Below, one piece after another: positions 40,908 through 50,156 of a stretch of DNA of 64,000 nt. The notes beneath the pieces were generated by a model. It was not told where the DNA came from, searched no databases, and was given only the letters and a program-made list of their open reading frames with translations. Origin of the DNA: Jiangella endophytica (lineage in GTDB: Bacteria; Actinomycetota; Actinomycetes; Jiangellales; Jiangellaceae); NCBI RefSeq assembly GCF_003427025.1, contig NZ_QVAI01000005.1:1-64000 (forward strand), written 5' to 3'. The position numbers and the translations under genes were made by a program. The first letter of the stretch is position 1. Every line of letters begins with the position of its first letter.

Positions 40908-42268
40908 CCGACTACCCGATCCCCTCGGCCGAGACAGGCTCCTCCGGCCAGGACGGAGCTCAGGCGGTGGAACGGACCTTCGTTCTCCCTGACCTCGGCG
41001 AAGGGCTGACGGAGGCCGAGATCGTCGCCTGGCGGGTCGCGGTCGGCGACGAGGTCGGCGTCGACGATGTCGTGGTCGACGTGGAGACGGCGAAGGCGAC
41101 GGTCGAGGTCCCGTGCCCGCACGCCGGCCGGGTGGTCACGCTGCACGGCGCCGCCGGAGCGACGATCGAGGTCGGCGCGCCGCTCATCACGGTCGCCGCA
41201 CCCGCAGCGGGCCCGAGCGGGCCGGGAACGGCTGAGTCGGGCGCGGTGCTGGTCGGCTACGGCACCGGGAACGCGACGTTGGCTCGGCGGTCGCGCGGGC
41301 GGGCGGCGACGGCGGCGGCGGCCGGCGGCGCGCCCCGGGTGCTCTCGCCGGTCGTGCGCCGGCTGGCCCGCGACCACGGCGTCGACGTGCGGGCGGTGAG
41401 CGGCTCGGGTCCGGGCGGCGTGATCCTCCGTCGCGATGTCGAGGCCGCCGCGGGGAACGGGACGGCCACGAGCAACGGGACGCCCGTGGCGCACGGCGCG
41501 GCCACGGGCGGCGTCGAGCCGGCTGTCCTCCCAGCACCGCCGGAGCGGGCGCCGCATCCGGCACCGTCGAGTCAGAGCAGAGAACCCCTGCGGGGCGTGC
41601 GCCGCGCCATCGCGGACAAGCTGGCCCTCAGCCGGCGCGAGATCCCCGACGCGACCACCTGGGTCGACGTCGACGCGACGGCGCTGGTCGAGGCGCGCGA
41701 CGCGCTGCGGACGGCCGCGCCGGACCGTCCGGTCGGTCTGCTGGCGCTGCTCGGGCGCATCACGGTGGCCGCGCTGACCCGGTTCCCCGAGCTCAACGCA
41801 TCCGTCGAGCACGACGGCGACGACCTCGTGCTGGTCCGCCACCGTTCGGTGGGCCTCGGCTTCGCCGCGCAGACCGATCGCGGCCTCGTCGTTCCCGTCG
41901 TCCACGACGCCCAGGACCTCAGCACGGCCGAGCTGGCCGCCGAGCTGGCCCGGCTCACCGACGCGGCCCGGGCCGGCACGCTCACCCCGGCCGACCTGAC
42001 CGGCGGCACGTTCACGCTGAACAACTACGGCGTGTTCGGCGTCGACGGCTCGACCCCGATCATCAACCACCCCGAGGCCGCGCTGCTCGGCGTCGGCCGC
42101 ATCGTCGACAAGCCCTGGGTCGTCGACGGCCGGCTGGCGGTCCGCAAGGTCAGCCAGTTGTCGCTGACCTTCGACCACCGCGTCTGCGACGGCGGCGTCG
42201 CCGGCGGCTTCCTGCGCTACGTCGCCGACTGCGTGGAGTCGCCGCTGGGGCTACTCCTCGATCTCTGA
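40904..42268 (+). CDS. dihydrolipoamide acyltransferase (E2)
   Basis: 454 aa, ATG 40904. One N-terminal lipoyl domain (about 24-100, lipoyl-lysine K64 in VETAKATVEV), a flexible Ala/Gly linker, a peripheral subunit-binding domain (about 143-180, SPVVRRLARDHGVDVRAVSG), a second linker, and the catalytic domain ending in DHRVCDGG with His near residue 425. It transfers the acyl group to CoA. No E3 (lipoamide dehydrogenase) gene is in the window. The 3' end overlaps the convergent MarR gene by 18 bp. Confidence 0.93.
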   Translation: MTDYPIPSAETGSSGQDGAQAVERTFVLPDLGEGLTEAEIVAWRVAVGDEVGVDDVVVDVETAKATVEVPCPHAGRVVTLHGAAGATIEVGAPLITVAAPAAGPSGPGTAESGAVLVGYGTGNATLARRSRGRAATAAAAGGAPRVLSPVVRRLARDHGVDVRAVSGSGPGGVILRRDVEAAAGNGTATSNGTPVAHGAATGGVEPAVLPAPPERAPHPAPSSQSREPLRGVRRAIADKLALSRREIPDATTWVDVDATALVEARDALRTAAPDRPVGLLALLGRITVAALTRFPELNASVEHDGDDLVLVRHRSVGLGFAAQTDRGLVVPVVHDAQDLSTAELAAELARLTDAARAGTLTPADLTGGTFTLNNYGVFGVDGSTPIINHPEAALLGVGRIVDKPWVVDGRLAVRKVSQLSLTFDHRVCDGGVAGGFLRYVADCVESPLGLLLDL

Positions 42269-42763
42269 CGCCCCGGGACGTGCGTGCTCGGCGCGGTGCC
42301 GGCGCCAGCGTTCGATCATCAGCGGCAGCTCCGCCCGCATGAACTGCATGTAGTCGATGGTCTCGGCGATGCGCCGGGCGCCGCGGCCCTCGCCGAGCGC
42401 GTCGAGGCCGTCGGAGAGGACGGTGGTGTAGCGACGCAGCAGCGGCTCGCGCTGCATGATGATGTGCGCCCAGACGTCGTCGTCGTAGATGCGGTAGTGG
42501 TCGGCGCGGGAGCCGGGCTCGCGTTCGCGGGCCAGCAGGCCGGCCTGCACCAGGGCGCGCACGGCGCCGGAGATGGCGGCGGGACTCACCCGCAGTCCTT
42601 CGGCCAGCTCGGCCGCGGTGTAACGCTCGGCGTCCTCGGCCAGCACGTACGCGAACACGCGCGCGGGCATCCGCGGGAGTCCGGACTCGGTGAGCACCAG
42701 GGCGAACTGCTCCACGAACCGCAGCAACGCGTCCTGGTCGTCGTCCGTGGCCGGACCGGTCAT
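42251..42763 (-). CDS. MarR/GbsR-type regulator, paralogue 1
   Basis: 170 aa from ATG 42763, preceded by GAAGGAGGACGCCCG (good Shine-Dalgarno); an ATG at 42808 would add 15 residues. The wHTH is TAAELAEGLRVSPAAISGAV, followed by YRIYDDDVW and a long C-terminal helix. About half its residues match the paralogue at 43738, which has the same length. It is divergent from the DMT transporter gene with TTCAC-N6-GTGAA between them. The proteins resemble GbsR-like MarR repressors. Ligand unknown. Confidence 0.9.
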   Translation of the reverse strand: MTGPATDDDQDALLRFVEQFALVLTESGLPRMPARVFAYVLAEDAERYTAAELAEGLRVSPAAISGAVRALVQAGLLAREREPGSRADHYRIYDDDVWAHIIMQREPLLRRYTTVLSDGLDALGEGRGARRIAETIDYMQFMRAELPLMIERWRRHRAEHARPGASEIEE

Positions 42764-42808
42764 CGGGCGTCCTCCTTCGCTGTGAGCAACCATCTTACGT
42801 TTAGCCAT

Positions 42809-42824
42809 TTCACAACTTCGTGAA
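42809..42824. promoter_or_regulatory. operator of MarR paralogue 1
   Basis: TTCACAACTTCGTGAA, inverted repeat TTCAC-N6-GTGAA of 16 bp, directly upstream of the first MarR gene. The same architecture, with extended arms, lies before paralogue 2 (44297-44312). Confidence 0.7.
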
Positions 42825-42947
42825 TACGCTAGGTTGGCTAGTAGGCGGGGGTGCTACGGCCGCACGCCCCGGAGAGCCACTACATTCTCAGTGGAGCCGT
42901 GGGCGTCGCGGTCGAGCCGCCCCACGACCCCGGGATTGGGGGATGGC

Positions 42948-43781
42948 GTGAGCAGCACGGGCCTGGCGGTGGCGTTCGCCGCCGGTGCCGCGAGCCTGCA
43001 CGCCCTCGCCGCCCTGGGCATGGTCGCCCAGCGCCGCTGGTGGTATCCCACCGCACTCACCATCGCCGCCTCCGGCCTGCACGTGTGCGCGCTGCACTTC
43101 GGCCCGCTGACGCTGGTGCAGCCATTGGGCGTGCTCAGCCTGGCGTTCGCGCTGGTGCTCTCGTGGGCGCTGACGCGGCGACGGGTCACCCCGCGCGAGT
43201 GGCGCGGCATGGCGCTGTGCATGGCCGGCCTGGCCGCACTACTGCTGCTGGCCGCGCCGACACGGCCGCGGAGCGAGCTGACCTCCACGCAGATCCTCCT
43301 CCTGACGCTCGGGGTCGTCGGGCTCATCGCGGTGACCCTCGCCGCCGCCTCCCGGCTCCCCCTGCGACCGGTCAGACGCAGCCTGCTGTTCGCGCTCGCC
43401 GCCGGCACGACGTTCGGCGTCTCGTCGGCACTGACCCAGACGGTCACCATCCGGGTCAGCGACTCGGGCATGTCCGCTGCCCTCCAGCCGGCCAGCGCCG
43501 TCGTGCTGGTGCTGGCGGCCACCGGCCTGCTGCTGGCCCGGCGGGCCTACCGCGGCGGCCTCGGCGCCCCGCTGGCGACCGCGACCATCGTCAACCCGGT
43601 GGCCGCCTCGGCCATCGGCATCGGGCTGCTCGGCGAGCGGTTCACCGGCGGGCCGTTCGAGGTGACACTGTCGGTGGCCGCCGCGTTGGCCGCCGCCACC
43701 GGGGTCGTGCTGCTGGCCCGCGGCAGCCGGGCGCCGGTCACTCGCTCGACGCGGCCCGAGCAGGTTCCGGTGACGTCGTGA
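42948..43781 (+). CDS. DMT-superfamily (EamA/NIPA-like) transporter
   Basis: 277 aa from GTG 42948, after GGGGGATG. About nine to ten hydrophobic helices in two halves; LVQPLGVLSLAFALVLSWAL and ATIVNPVAASAIGIGLLGER are the repeated signature segments of drug/metabolite transporters, nearest in style to NIPA/EamA-like proteins of Actinobacteria. Exports a metabolite or drug; direction and substrate unknown. Divergent from MarR paralogue 1, which probably represses it. The 3' end overlaps the convergent MarR paralogue 2 gene by 44 bp. Confidence 0.82.
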   Translation: MSSTGLAVAFAAGAASLHALAALGMVAQRRWWYPTALTIAASGLHVCALHFGPLTLVQPLGVLSLAFALVLSWALTRRRVTPREWRGMALCMAGLAALLLLAAPTRPRSELTSTQILLLTLGVVGLIAVTLAAASRLPLRPVRRSLLFALAAGTTFGVSSALTQTVTIRVSDSGMSAALQPASAVVLVLAATGLLLARRAYRGGLGAPLATATIVNPVAASAIGIGLLGERFTGGPFEVTLSVAAALAAATGVVLLARGSRAPVTRSTRPEQVPVTS

Positions 43782-44250
43782 GCGCGGCCTGGTGGGCTCG
43801 CCACCGCAGCGCCAGCGTGTCGACCTGCGAGTTCAGGAACCGGTAGAACTCGCGCGTCTCGCCGACCCGCCGGCGACCGGCCCCCGGCGTCAGGGCTCGC
43901 AGGCCGTTGGTGAGCAGCACGTCGATGTGGCGGAACATGGACTCCTGCCGCCCGATGATGGTCGACCAGACGTCGTCGCTGTAGATGCGGTAGTGGTCGG
44001 AACGGTCGCCCGGGACGCGGTCGCGCACCAGGATGCCCATGTCGATCAGCGGCCGCACCGCCCCCGAGATGGCCGCCGCACTGACCTGCAGGCCGTCGGC
44101 GAGCTCTGACGCCGTGTGGGTCTCGGCGTCGGAGGCCAGCACGTAGGCGAACACCCGGGCCGGCATCCGCTGCATGCCGGCGTCGTTCAACACCATGGCG
44201 AACTGTTCGACGAACCGGCTGCGCGCGCGCTCCTGGTCCTCGCTGGACAC
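43738..44250 (-). CDS. MarR/GbsR-type regulator, paralogue 2
   Basis: 170 aa from GTG 44250 (preceded by AAGGGGGTGGGAC); an ATG at 44280 would add 10 residues. The sequence is parallel to paralogue 1 throughout: RFVEQFAMVLNDAGMQRMPA, VFAYVLASDAETHTASELAD, YRIYSDDVWSTII. Divergent from the two-gene ABC exporter at 44333 with TTCACA-N4-TGTGAA between. Probably represses that exporter. The pair arose by duplication of a regulator and then acquired different exporters. Confidence 0.9.
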   Translation of the reverse strand: MSSEDQERARSRFVEQFAMVLNDAGMQRMPARVFAYVLASDAETHTASELADGLQVSAAAISGAVRPLIDMGILVRDRVPGDRSDHYRIYSDDVWSTIIGRQESMFRHIDVLLTNGLRALTPGAGRRRVGETREFYRFLNSQVDTLALRWRAHQAALTTSPEPARAASSE

Positions 44251-44296
44251 CGTCCCACCCCCTTGTTGTGTTCCGACCATAACGGACTTAAGTCAA

Positions 44297-44312
44297 TTCA
44301 CAAAACTGTGAA
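44297..44312. promoter_or_regulatory. operator of MarR paralogue 2, overlapping the exporter promoter
   Basis: TTCACAAAACTGTGAA is a perfect 6-4-6 dyad. Its left arm doubles as a -35-like TTCACA, with a weak -10 (TAGTGT, 44320-44325) 17 bp further on, which would put the start point at the exporter's ATG 44333 (leaderless). Same spacing as the dyad at 42809. Confidence 0.7.
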
Positions 44313-44332
44313 GAGTGTGTAGTGTCGAAACC

Positions 44333-45259
44333 ATGACTACTGCGATCGACGTCGCCGGGGTCGTCAAGACCTTCGGGACGGTCCGTGCCCTCGACGGGCT
44401 CGACCTGCGGGTCTCCACCGGCGAGGTCCATGGTTTCCTCGGCCCCAACGGAGCCGGCAAGTCGACGACGATCCGAGTGCTGCTGGGGCTGCTGCGTGCC
44501 GACTCCGGCACCGCGCGGCTGCTCGGCGGCGACCCCTGGGACGACGCCGTCGCGCTGCACCGGCGGCTGGCGTACGTCCCGGGCGACGTGAACCTCTGGC
44601 CCAACCTCACCGGCGGCGAGGCCATCGACCTGCTCGGCCGGCTCCGTGGCGGCGTCGACGAGAAGCGCCGTCAGGATCTCCTCGAGCGGTTCGACCTCGA
44701 CCCGACGAAGAAGGGCCGCACCTACTCCAAGGGCAACCGGCAGAAGGTCGCGCTGGTCGCGGCGCTGGCCTCCGACGTCGAGCTGCTCATCCTCGACGAG
44801 CCCACCTCGGGCCTCGACCCGCTGATGGAGGCGGTGTTCCAGGACTGCATCGACGAGTGGAAGGACGACGGCAAGACGGTGCTGCTGTCCAGCCACATCC
44901 TGGCCGAGGTCGAGAAGCTGTGCGACCGCGTCAGCATCATCCGCACCGGCAAGATCGTCGAGAGCGGCACGCTGGCCGAGTTGCGCCACCTCACCCGCAC
45001 CGCCATCGCCGCCGAGACGCAGCGGCCGGTCACCGGGCTCGACCAGCTCCCGGGCATCCACGACCTCGTCGCCGAGGGCAACCGCGTCACGTTCAGTGTC
45101 GACACCGCCCAGCTCGACGGCGCCGTCAAGCACCTCACACCGGCCGGCATCCTGACGCTCACCAGCCAGCCACCGACGCTCGAGGAGCTGTTCCTGCGCC
45201 ACTACGGCGACGAGCTCGCCGCCGAGGGCGTCGCGACCGAGGCAGGTGCCCCGTCGTGA
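44333..45259 (+). CDS. ABC exporter ATPase, polyketide-antibiotic type
   Basis: 308 aa, ATG 44333. Walker [11 protein letters not shown], Walker [14 protein letters not shown] and H-loop LSSHIL are intact; the signature is YSKGNRQKV in place of LSGGQ, as in the tetronasin/TnrB-type group and M. tuberculosis Rv1218c. A C-terminal regulatory extension of about 95 residues follows. It powers the permease encoded next (4-bp overlap). Likely exports a polyketide or other hydrophobic toxin. Controlled by MarR paralogue 2. Confidence 0.92.
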   Translation: MTTAIDVAGVVKTFGTVRALDGLDLRVSTGEVHGFLGPNGAGKSTTIRVLLGLLRADSGTARLLGGDPWDDAVALHRRLAYVPGDVNLWPNLTGGEAIDLLGRLRGGVDEKRRQDLLERFDLDPTKKGRTYSKGNRQKVALVAALASDVELLILDEPTSGLDPLMEAVFQDCIDEWKDDGKTVLLSSHILAEVEKLCDRVSIIRTGKIVESGTLAELRHLTRTAIAAETQRPVTGLDQLPGIHDLVAEGNRVTFSVDTAQLDGAVKHLTPAGILTLTSQPPTLEELFLRHYGDELAAEGVATEAGAPS

Positions 45260-46908
45260 GCATCACGACCGCCGAGCCACGGCACCGCGACCACGCCGCC
45301 CAGCGGGGGCAGGGCGGCACCACGCTCACCGGCACCGCGACGATGATCCGGTTCATCCTGCGCCGCGACCGCGTCCGCCTGCCCATCTGGATCGGCGCCA
45401 TCGTCCTCGGAGTCGTCGGCAGCCTGCCGGCGTTCCCCGAGACCTACCCGACGGCGGCCGACCGCCAGGCCCGGGCCAACCTGCTCGACAACCCGGCCAC
45501 CATCGCGCTGACCGGCCCGGCGTACGGCCGCGACGACTACACGTTCGGCGCCATGACGGCCAACGAGCTGCTCGGCTTCGTCGCCATCGCCATGGCGCTC
45601 ATGAGCATCCTGCTCATGGTCCGGCACACGCGCGCCGAGGAAGAGACCGGCCGCACCGAGCTGCTGCGCGCCGGCGTCCTCGGCCGGCAGGCCACCACCA
45701 CCGCCGCGTTCGTCGTCGTCGGCGCCGCCAATGTGCTGATCGGCCTGCTGCTCGCGGTGCTGATGCCGGCCACGCTCAGCGAACTGCCCGCGTCCAGCTC
45801 GCTGCTCTTCGCCGCCGCGGTCGCCTCCGTCGGCCTGGTCTTCACCGGCATCGGTGCTCTGACGGCACAGGTCACCGAGCATGCCCGGGCCGCGACCGGG
45901 CTCGGCGCCGCCGCCTTGGGCGTCGCCTTCGCGCTGCGGGCCATCGGCGACGTCGGCAACGACTGGCTGTCGTGGCTGTCGCCCATCGGCTGGGCGCAGC
46001 GCACCCAGGTCTACGTCGACGACCGCTGGTGGCCGCTGCTGCTGTCGCTGGGGCTGACGGTGCTGCTGGTCGCGCTGGCGTTCGCCACCACCAGCCGGCG
46101 CGACGTCGGCGCCGGGCTGGTGCAGCCGAGCCCGGGCAGCCCACGGGCCGGCGCGCTGCTGTCGTCGCCGCTGGGTCTCGCGATCCGCCTGCAGCGCGGT
46201 GGCCTCATCGGCTGGGCCGTCGGCCTGCTGGTGTTCGGGCTCGCCTACGGCGGCCTCGCCTCGTCGATCGAGGAGTTCGTCTCCGACAACTCGACGATCC
46301 AGGACTTCCTGGCCGACTCCGACAGCCTGGTCGACGGCTTCATGGCCATCGTGGTGCTGATGATGGCCCTGCTCGCGGCGGCATACGGGCTGACGTCCGT
46401 GCTGCGGCTGCGCAGCGAGGAGACCGCCGGGCGGGCCGAACCGGTGCTGGCCACGGCGGTCTCGCGGACCCGGTTCGCCGCCGGTCACCTGATCGTCGCG
46501 ATGGGCGGCAGCCTGGTACTCCTGCTGGCCGGCGGGCTCGGCCTGGGCATCACGGCGGCCATCGCTCTCGACGACGGCAGCATCGTCGGCCGGCTGTTCG
46601 GCGCCGCGCTGGCGCATGCCGTCGGCGTGTGGCTGGTCATCGCCGTGGTCGTCGCGTTGTTCGGGTGGGCCCCCCAGTTGGTGCACCTCGGCTGGGTGGT
46701 CCTGACCTACGGCGTCGTGGTCGGCCTGCTGGGCGGATTCTTCCAGTTCCCCGACTGGGTGACGAAGATCTCGCCCTTCGACGCCGCATCTAGTCTTCCA
46801 GGAGGAGACCTCAGCACGGTAGCGGTTGTCATAATGGGTGTGCTAGCGGTCGCCTTCGTTTGGATCGGTCTGCTCGGCTTCCGCCGGCGTGACCTCACGA
46901 CGACCTGA
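45256..46908 (+). CDS. ABC exporter permease, polyketide-antibiotic type
   Basis: 550 aa, GTG 45256. Twelve hydrophobic helices in two similar halves of six, beginning [20 protein letters not shown]. The [20 protein letters not shown] and [20 protein letters not shown] segments are repeated cytoplasmic coupling loops of the Rv1217c/tetronasin permease family. Works as one polypeptide with a dimer of the ATPase. PAP2 follows 23 bp downstream on the same strand and may be co-transcribed. Confidence 0.92.
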   Translation: MSITTAEPRHRDHAAQRGQGGTTLTGTATMIRFILRRDRVRLPIWIGAIVLGVVGSLPAFPETYPTAADRQARANLLDNPATIALTGPAYGRDDYTFGAMTANELLGFVAIAMALMSILLMVRHTRAEEETGRTELLRAGVLGRQATTTAAFVVVGAANVLIGLLLAVLMPATLSELPASSSLLFAAAVASVGLVFTGIGALTAQVTEHARAATGLGAAALGVAFALRAIGDVGNDWLSWLSPIGWAQRTQVYVDDRWWPLLLSLGLTVLLVALAFATTSRRDVGAGLVQPSPGSPRAGALLSSPLGLAIRLQRGGLIGWAVGLLVFGLAYGGLASSIEEFVSDNSTIQDFLADSDSLVDGFMAIVVLMMALLAAAYGLTSVLRLRSEETAGRAEPVLATAVSRTRFAAGHLIVAMGGSLVLLLAGGLGLGITAAIALDDGSIVGRLFGAALAHAVGVWLVIAVVVALFGWAPQLVHLGWVVLTYGVVVGLLGGFFQFPDWVTKISPFDAASSLPGGDLSTVAVVIMGVLAVAFVWIGLLGFRRRDLTTT

Positions 46909-46931
46909 ACCGGCTACTGGGGGATATCAGG

Positions 46932-47768
46932 GTGGCACATCCATCAGTCGTGGATGAGCCGGAGCGGGACACCCCCGCGCCGGCCGGTCCGCGTACCCCG
47001 ACCGAACTCATCCGACGAGCGTTACGGCACATCCGCACGCCGCGGCGCCCCATCCTCATCGTCGAGCTCGGCATCCTCGCCGCGGCCTACGGCGTGTACT
47101 CGATGATCCGCAACAACGTGCCCGACGACCAAGCGCGCGCCGTCGCCAACAGCGTGCGCATCTGGAGCACCGAGCAAGACCTGCACATCGACTTCGAGCT
47201 CTGGCTGAACCACACCGTGCATGCCGTCCAGTGGCTGACCGTCACGGTCAACTACTTCTACGTGTTCATGCACTTCGCGGTCACCGGAGCGGTGCTGGTC
47301 TGGCTGTTCGTCCGCCACCCCGGCCGCTACCGCGCGGCCCGCACGGTGCTGGCGTTCACCACCGGGCTGGCGCTGTTCGGGTACTACCTGTTCCCGCTGG
47401 CGCCGCCGCGGCTGCTGCCCAGCGGCGGGTTCTTCGACACCGTCGCCATCCACGACACCGTGGGCGCGCTGACGTCCGGCGACCTACAGGGCCTGTCGAA
47501 CCAGTACGCGGCCATGCCGTCGATGCACGCCGGCTGGTCGCTGTGGTGCGGCATCGCGCTGATCATGTTCGCGCGGCACAAATGGCTGCGTGTCCTGGGC
47601 GTGCTGTACCCGCTCGCGACGGTGCTGGTCATCACGGCCACCGGCAACCACTACGTGCTCGACGCCGTCGGCGGCTACCTCACGCTCGCGGCCGGGTTCG
47701 GTCTGCAGCGGCTGCTGCACGGGCGCTCCGTCCATGCCTTCAAGCAGCACGTGCCGGCGGTTCCGTAG
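46932..47768 (+). CDS. PAP2-family membrane phosphatase (AUR1/inositol phosphorylceramide synthase-like)
   Basis: 278 aa, GTG 46932. Six TM helices; motif C2 is MPSMHAGWS and C3 is TGNHYVLDAVGG, with catalytic His in both, as in the PAP2_3 group. Such enzymes act on lipid phosphates at the outer face of the membrane or transfer head groups. A long N-terminal cytoplasmic part of about 40 residues (RRALRHIRTPRRP) is basic. The first arsA begins 11 bp downstream, so it may share a transcript with it. Confidence 0.88.
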   Translation: MAHPSVVDEPERDTPAPAGPRTPTELIRRALRHIRTPRRPILIVELGILAAAYGVYSMIRNNVPDDQARAVANSVRIWSTEQDLHIDFELWLNHTVHAVQWLTVTVNYFYVFMHFAVTGAVLVWLFVRHPGRYRAARTVLAFTTGLALFGYYLFPLAPPRLLPSGGFFDTVAIHDTVGALTSGDLQGLSNQYAAMPSMHAGWSLWCGIALIMFARHKWLRVLGVLYPLATVLVITATGNHYVLDAVGGYLTLAAGFGLQRLLHGRSVHAFKQHVPAVP

Positions 47769-47779
47769 GCTCTGGGAGT

Positions 47780-48757
47780 ATGGGCGACTGGGAGGGCGTG
47801 CGGCTGCACGTCGTCACTGGGAAGGGTGGCACCGGCAAGACGACCGTGGCGGGGGCGCTCGCCATGGCGCTGGCGTCCGGCGGGCGGCGGGTGCTGATCG
47901 CCGAGGTCGAGGAGCGGCAGGGTCTCGCCCAGCTGTTCGACGTCCCGCCGCTGGCCTACGAGGAGCAGCGGGTGGCCTCCGCACCCGGCGGCGGCGAGGT
48001 GTACGCACTGGCCATCGACGCACGTGAGGCCATGCACGAGTACCTCGCGATGTTCTACCGGCTCGGCCGGGCGGGGCGCGCGCTGGACAAACTCGGCTTC
48101 GTCGACTTCGCCACCACCATCGCCCCCGGCCTGCGCGACGTCCTGCTCACGGGCAAGGCGTACGAGGCGACCCGGCGGCGCACGGGCGACCGGTACGCCT
48201 ACGACGCCGTCGTGCTCGACGCGCCGCCGACCGGCCGGGTGGTCCGCTTCCTCGACGTCACCACCTCGGTGTCGTCGCTGGCCCGGGTCGGCCCGATCAA
48301 CCGTCAGGCCAACTCCATCACCGACCTCATCCACAGCCCGCGCACGGCCGTGCACGTCGTGACGCTGCTCGAGGACATGCCGGTCCAGGAGACCACTGAC
48401 GCAGTCGCGGCCCTGCAGGCCGCCCAGATCCCGGTGGGTGCCGTCATCGTCAACCAGGTCCGGCCGCCGCACCTCGCGAGCCGGTCGCTGCCCGCCGCCC
48501 GGCGCGGCCGGCTCGACCACGACGAGGTGCTCGCCGGGCTGCGCGCGGCCGGGCTGCCCGCGTCCGACGGCGTCGTCGAGCTGCTCACGAGCGAGGCCGC
48601 CGACCACGCCGAGCGGACCGCGCTGGAGACGGCCCAGCGGGCGCTCGTCGACGACCTCGGCCGTCCGGTGTACGAGCTGCCCCGAGTCGCCGACGGCATC
48701 GACCCGACCGCCCTCTACGAACTGGCCGACGCGCTGGCCGAGCAGGGTGCCGTGTGA
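47780..48757 (+). CDS. ArsA/GET3-like ATPase, first of a pair
   Basis: 325 aa, ATG 47780. Walker A GKGGTGKTT (residues 14-22), a switch region with VVLDAPPTGR and the P-loop-fold core of the ArsA/Get3 family. Orthologue by position of M. tuberculosis Rv3679. The paired gene follows with a 4-bp overlap; the two are thought to form a heterodimer. There is no arsenic-binding Cys triad visible. In mycobacteria the pair (BagAB) has been linked to a membrane-anchored role, not arsenic export. Confidence 0.92.
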   Translation: MGDWEGVRLHVVTGKGGTGKTTVAGALAMALASGGRRVLIAEVEERQGLAQLFDVPPLAYEEQRVASAPGGGEVYALAIDAREAMHEYLAMFYRLGRAGRALDKLGFVDFATTIAPGLRDVLLTGKAYEATRRRTGDRYAYDAVVLDAPPTGRVVRFLDVTTSVSSLARVGPINRQANSITDLIHSPRTAVHVVTLLEDMPVQETTDAVAALQAAQIPVGAVIVNQVRPPHLASRSLPAARRGRLDHDEVLAGLRAAGLPASDGVVELLTSEAADHAERTALETAQRALVDDLGRPVYELPRVADGIDPTALYELADALAEQGAV

Positions 48758-49905
48758 ACCCCGGACCACGGGCCGCGAAGCCCGCCCACTTCGACGTCGA
48801 CCGCCTCATCGACGACCGCCGCATCCGCATCGTCGTCACCTGCGGCTCCGGCGGCGTCGGCAAGACCACCACGGCGGCGGCCATCGCGCTGCGGGCGGCC
48901 GAGCGGGGCCGCAAGGCCGTCGTGCTGACCATCGACCCGGCCCGGCGGCTGGCGCAGTCGATGGGGCTGTCCGAGCTCGACAACACCCCCCGCGCCGTCA
49001 AGGGCGTCGACGGCGACGCCGGCGGCAGCCTCGACGCGATGATGCTCGACATGAAGCGCACGTTCGACGAGGTGGTCGAGGACCACACCACGCCCGACCG
49101 CGCCAAGCAGATCCTCGCCAACCCCTTCTACCAGGCGCTGTCGTCGTCGTTCGCGGGGACGCAGGAGTACATGGCGATGGAGAAGCTGGGCCAGTTGCGG
49201 GCCCGCTCCGACTGGGACCTCATCGTCGTCGACACCCCGCCGGCGCGGTCGGCACTGGACTTCCTCGACGCGCCCGAGCGGCTCGGCTCCTTCCTCGACG
49301 GACGGCTGATCCGGCTGCTCGGCGGCACGGCGCGGGCCGGCGGGAGGACGTACCTCAAGGTGCTGCACGCCGGCTTCAACGTGGTGACGTCGGCGCTCAC
49401 CAAGGTCCTCGGCGGCGAGCTGCTCAAGGACGTCTCCACGTTCGTCAACGCCCTCGACACCATGTTCGGCGGCTTCCGCGAGCGGGCGGAGCAGACGTAC
49501 GCCCTGCTCAAGCGCCCCGAGACCGCCTTCATCGTCGTCGCGGCCCCCGAGCACGACGCCCTGCGCGAGGCCTCCTACTTCGTCGACCGCCTCGGCCGCG
49601 ACGCGATGCCGCTGGCCGGGCTGGTGCTCAACCGGGTGCACGCCTCCGAGGCCGCGAGCATCGGCGCGGAACAGGCGGTCGCCGCGGCCGAGCGGCTGGA
49701 GTCGTCCGGGTCGCACGCGCTGACCGCGGCGCTGCTGCGCCTGCACTCCGACCGCCTCAAGCTGGCCGCCCGCGACGAGCGGATCGGCGAACGGTTCAGC
49801 GCGGCCCACCCCGAGGTGCCGGTCACCCGCATCCCGGCCCTCGCCGGCGACGTCCACGACCTCGACGGCCTCCGCCAGATCGGCGGCCTCTTCCACGCCG
49901 GCTGA
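48754..49905 (+). CDS. ArsA/GET3-like ATPase, second of a pair
   Basis: 383 aa, GTG 48754, overlapping the first by 4 bp. Walker A GSGGVGKTT (31-39), switch DTPPARSALDFLDAP, and a longer helical insertion (about 110-190, FDEVVEDHTTPDRAKQIL onward) than the first copy. Orthologue of Rv3680. Expected to dimerise with the preceding ATPase. The gene ends before 250 bp containing a direct repeat, then the convergent PBP gene. Confidence 0.92.
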   Translation: MNPGPRAAKPAHFDVDRLIDDRRIRIVVTCGSGGVGKTTTAAAIALRAAERGRKAVVLTIDPARRLAQSMGLSELDNTPRAVKGVDGDAGGSLDAMMLDMKRTFDEVVEDHTTPDRAKQILANPFYQALSSSFAGTQEYMAMEKLGQLRARSDWDLIVVDTPPARSALDFLDAPERLGSFLDGRLIRLLGGTARAGGRTYLKVLHAGFNVVTSALTKVLGGELLKDVSTFVNALDTMFGGFRERAEQTYALLKRPETAFIVVAAPEHDALREASYFVDRLGRDAMPLAGLVLNRVHASEAASIGAEQAVAAAERLESSGSHALTAALLRLHSDRLKLAARDERIGERFSAAHPEVPVTRIPALAGDVHDLDGLRQIGGLFHAG

Positions 49906-50044
49906 GTGTGCTCACGGCGACTCAGGCAGCGCTTCTGTACCGCGCCATACCCCCGCGGCGACCAGGACGAGCAGAGCAAGCAGGCTCCAGTCCCGAAGCG
50001 CCTTCCAGCGGTCGACGCGCCTCTGCGTGTCTGGCATCACCCAG

Positions 50045-50120
50045 GCCCTCGTGGGGCGCAGGGTCAGCCCAGGCCCTGCCCAGCCCGCGTGACATGGCCC
50101 TCGTGGGGCGCGGGGTCAGC
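50045..50120. repeat. 24-bp direct repeat, two copies
   Basis: A 24-bp string starting GCCCTCGTGGGGCGC occurs at 50045-50068 and 50097-50120 with one mismatch and a 52-bp period. It lies in the 251-bp convergent gap between the second arsA and the PBP gene. Confidence 0.85.
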
Positions 50121-50156
50121 GCCGGACCTGCGTCGCACCGCCCCGCTCACGGGTCG

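Noticed and set aside
47780-49905. Arsenic resistance operon
   Set aside because: The two ArsA-like ATPases lack visible arsenite-binding Cys and there is no arsB, arsC or metal-type arsR nearby; gene order matches the mycobacterial Rv3679-Rv3680 pair.
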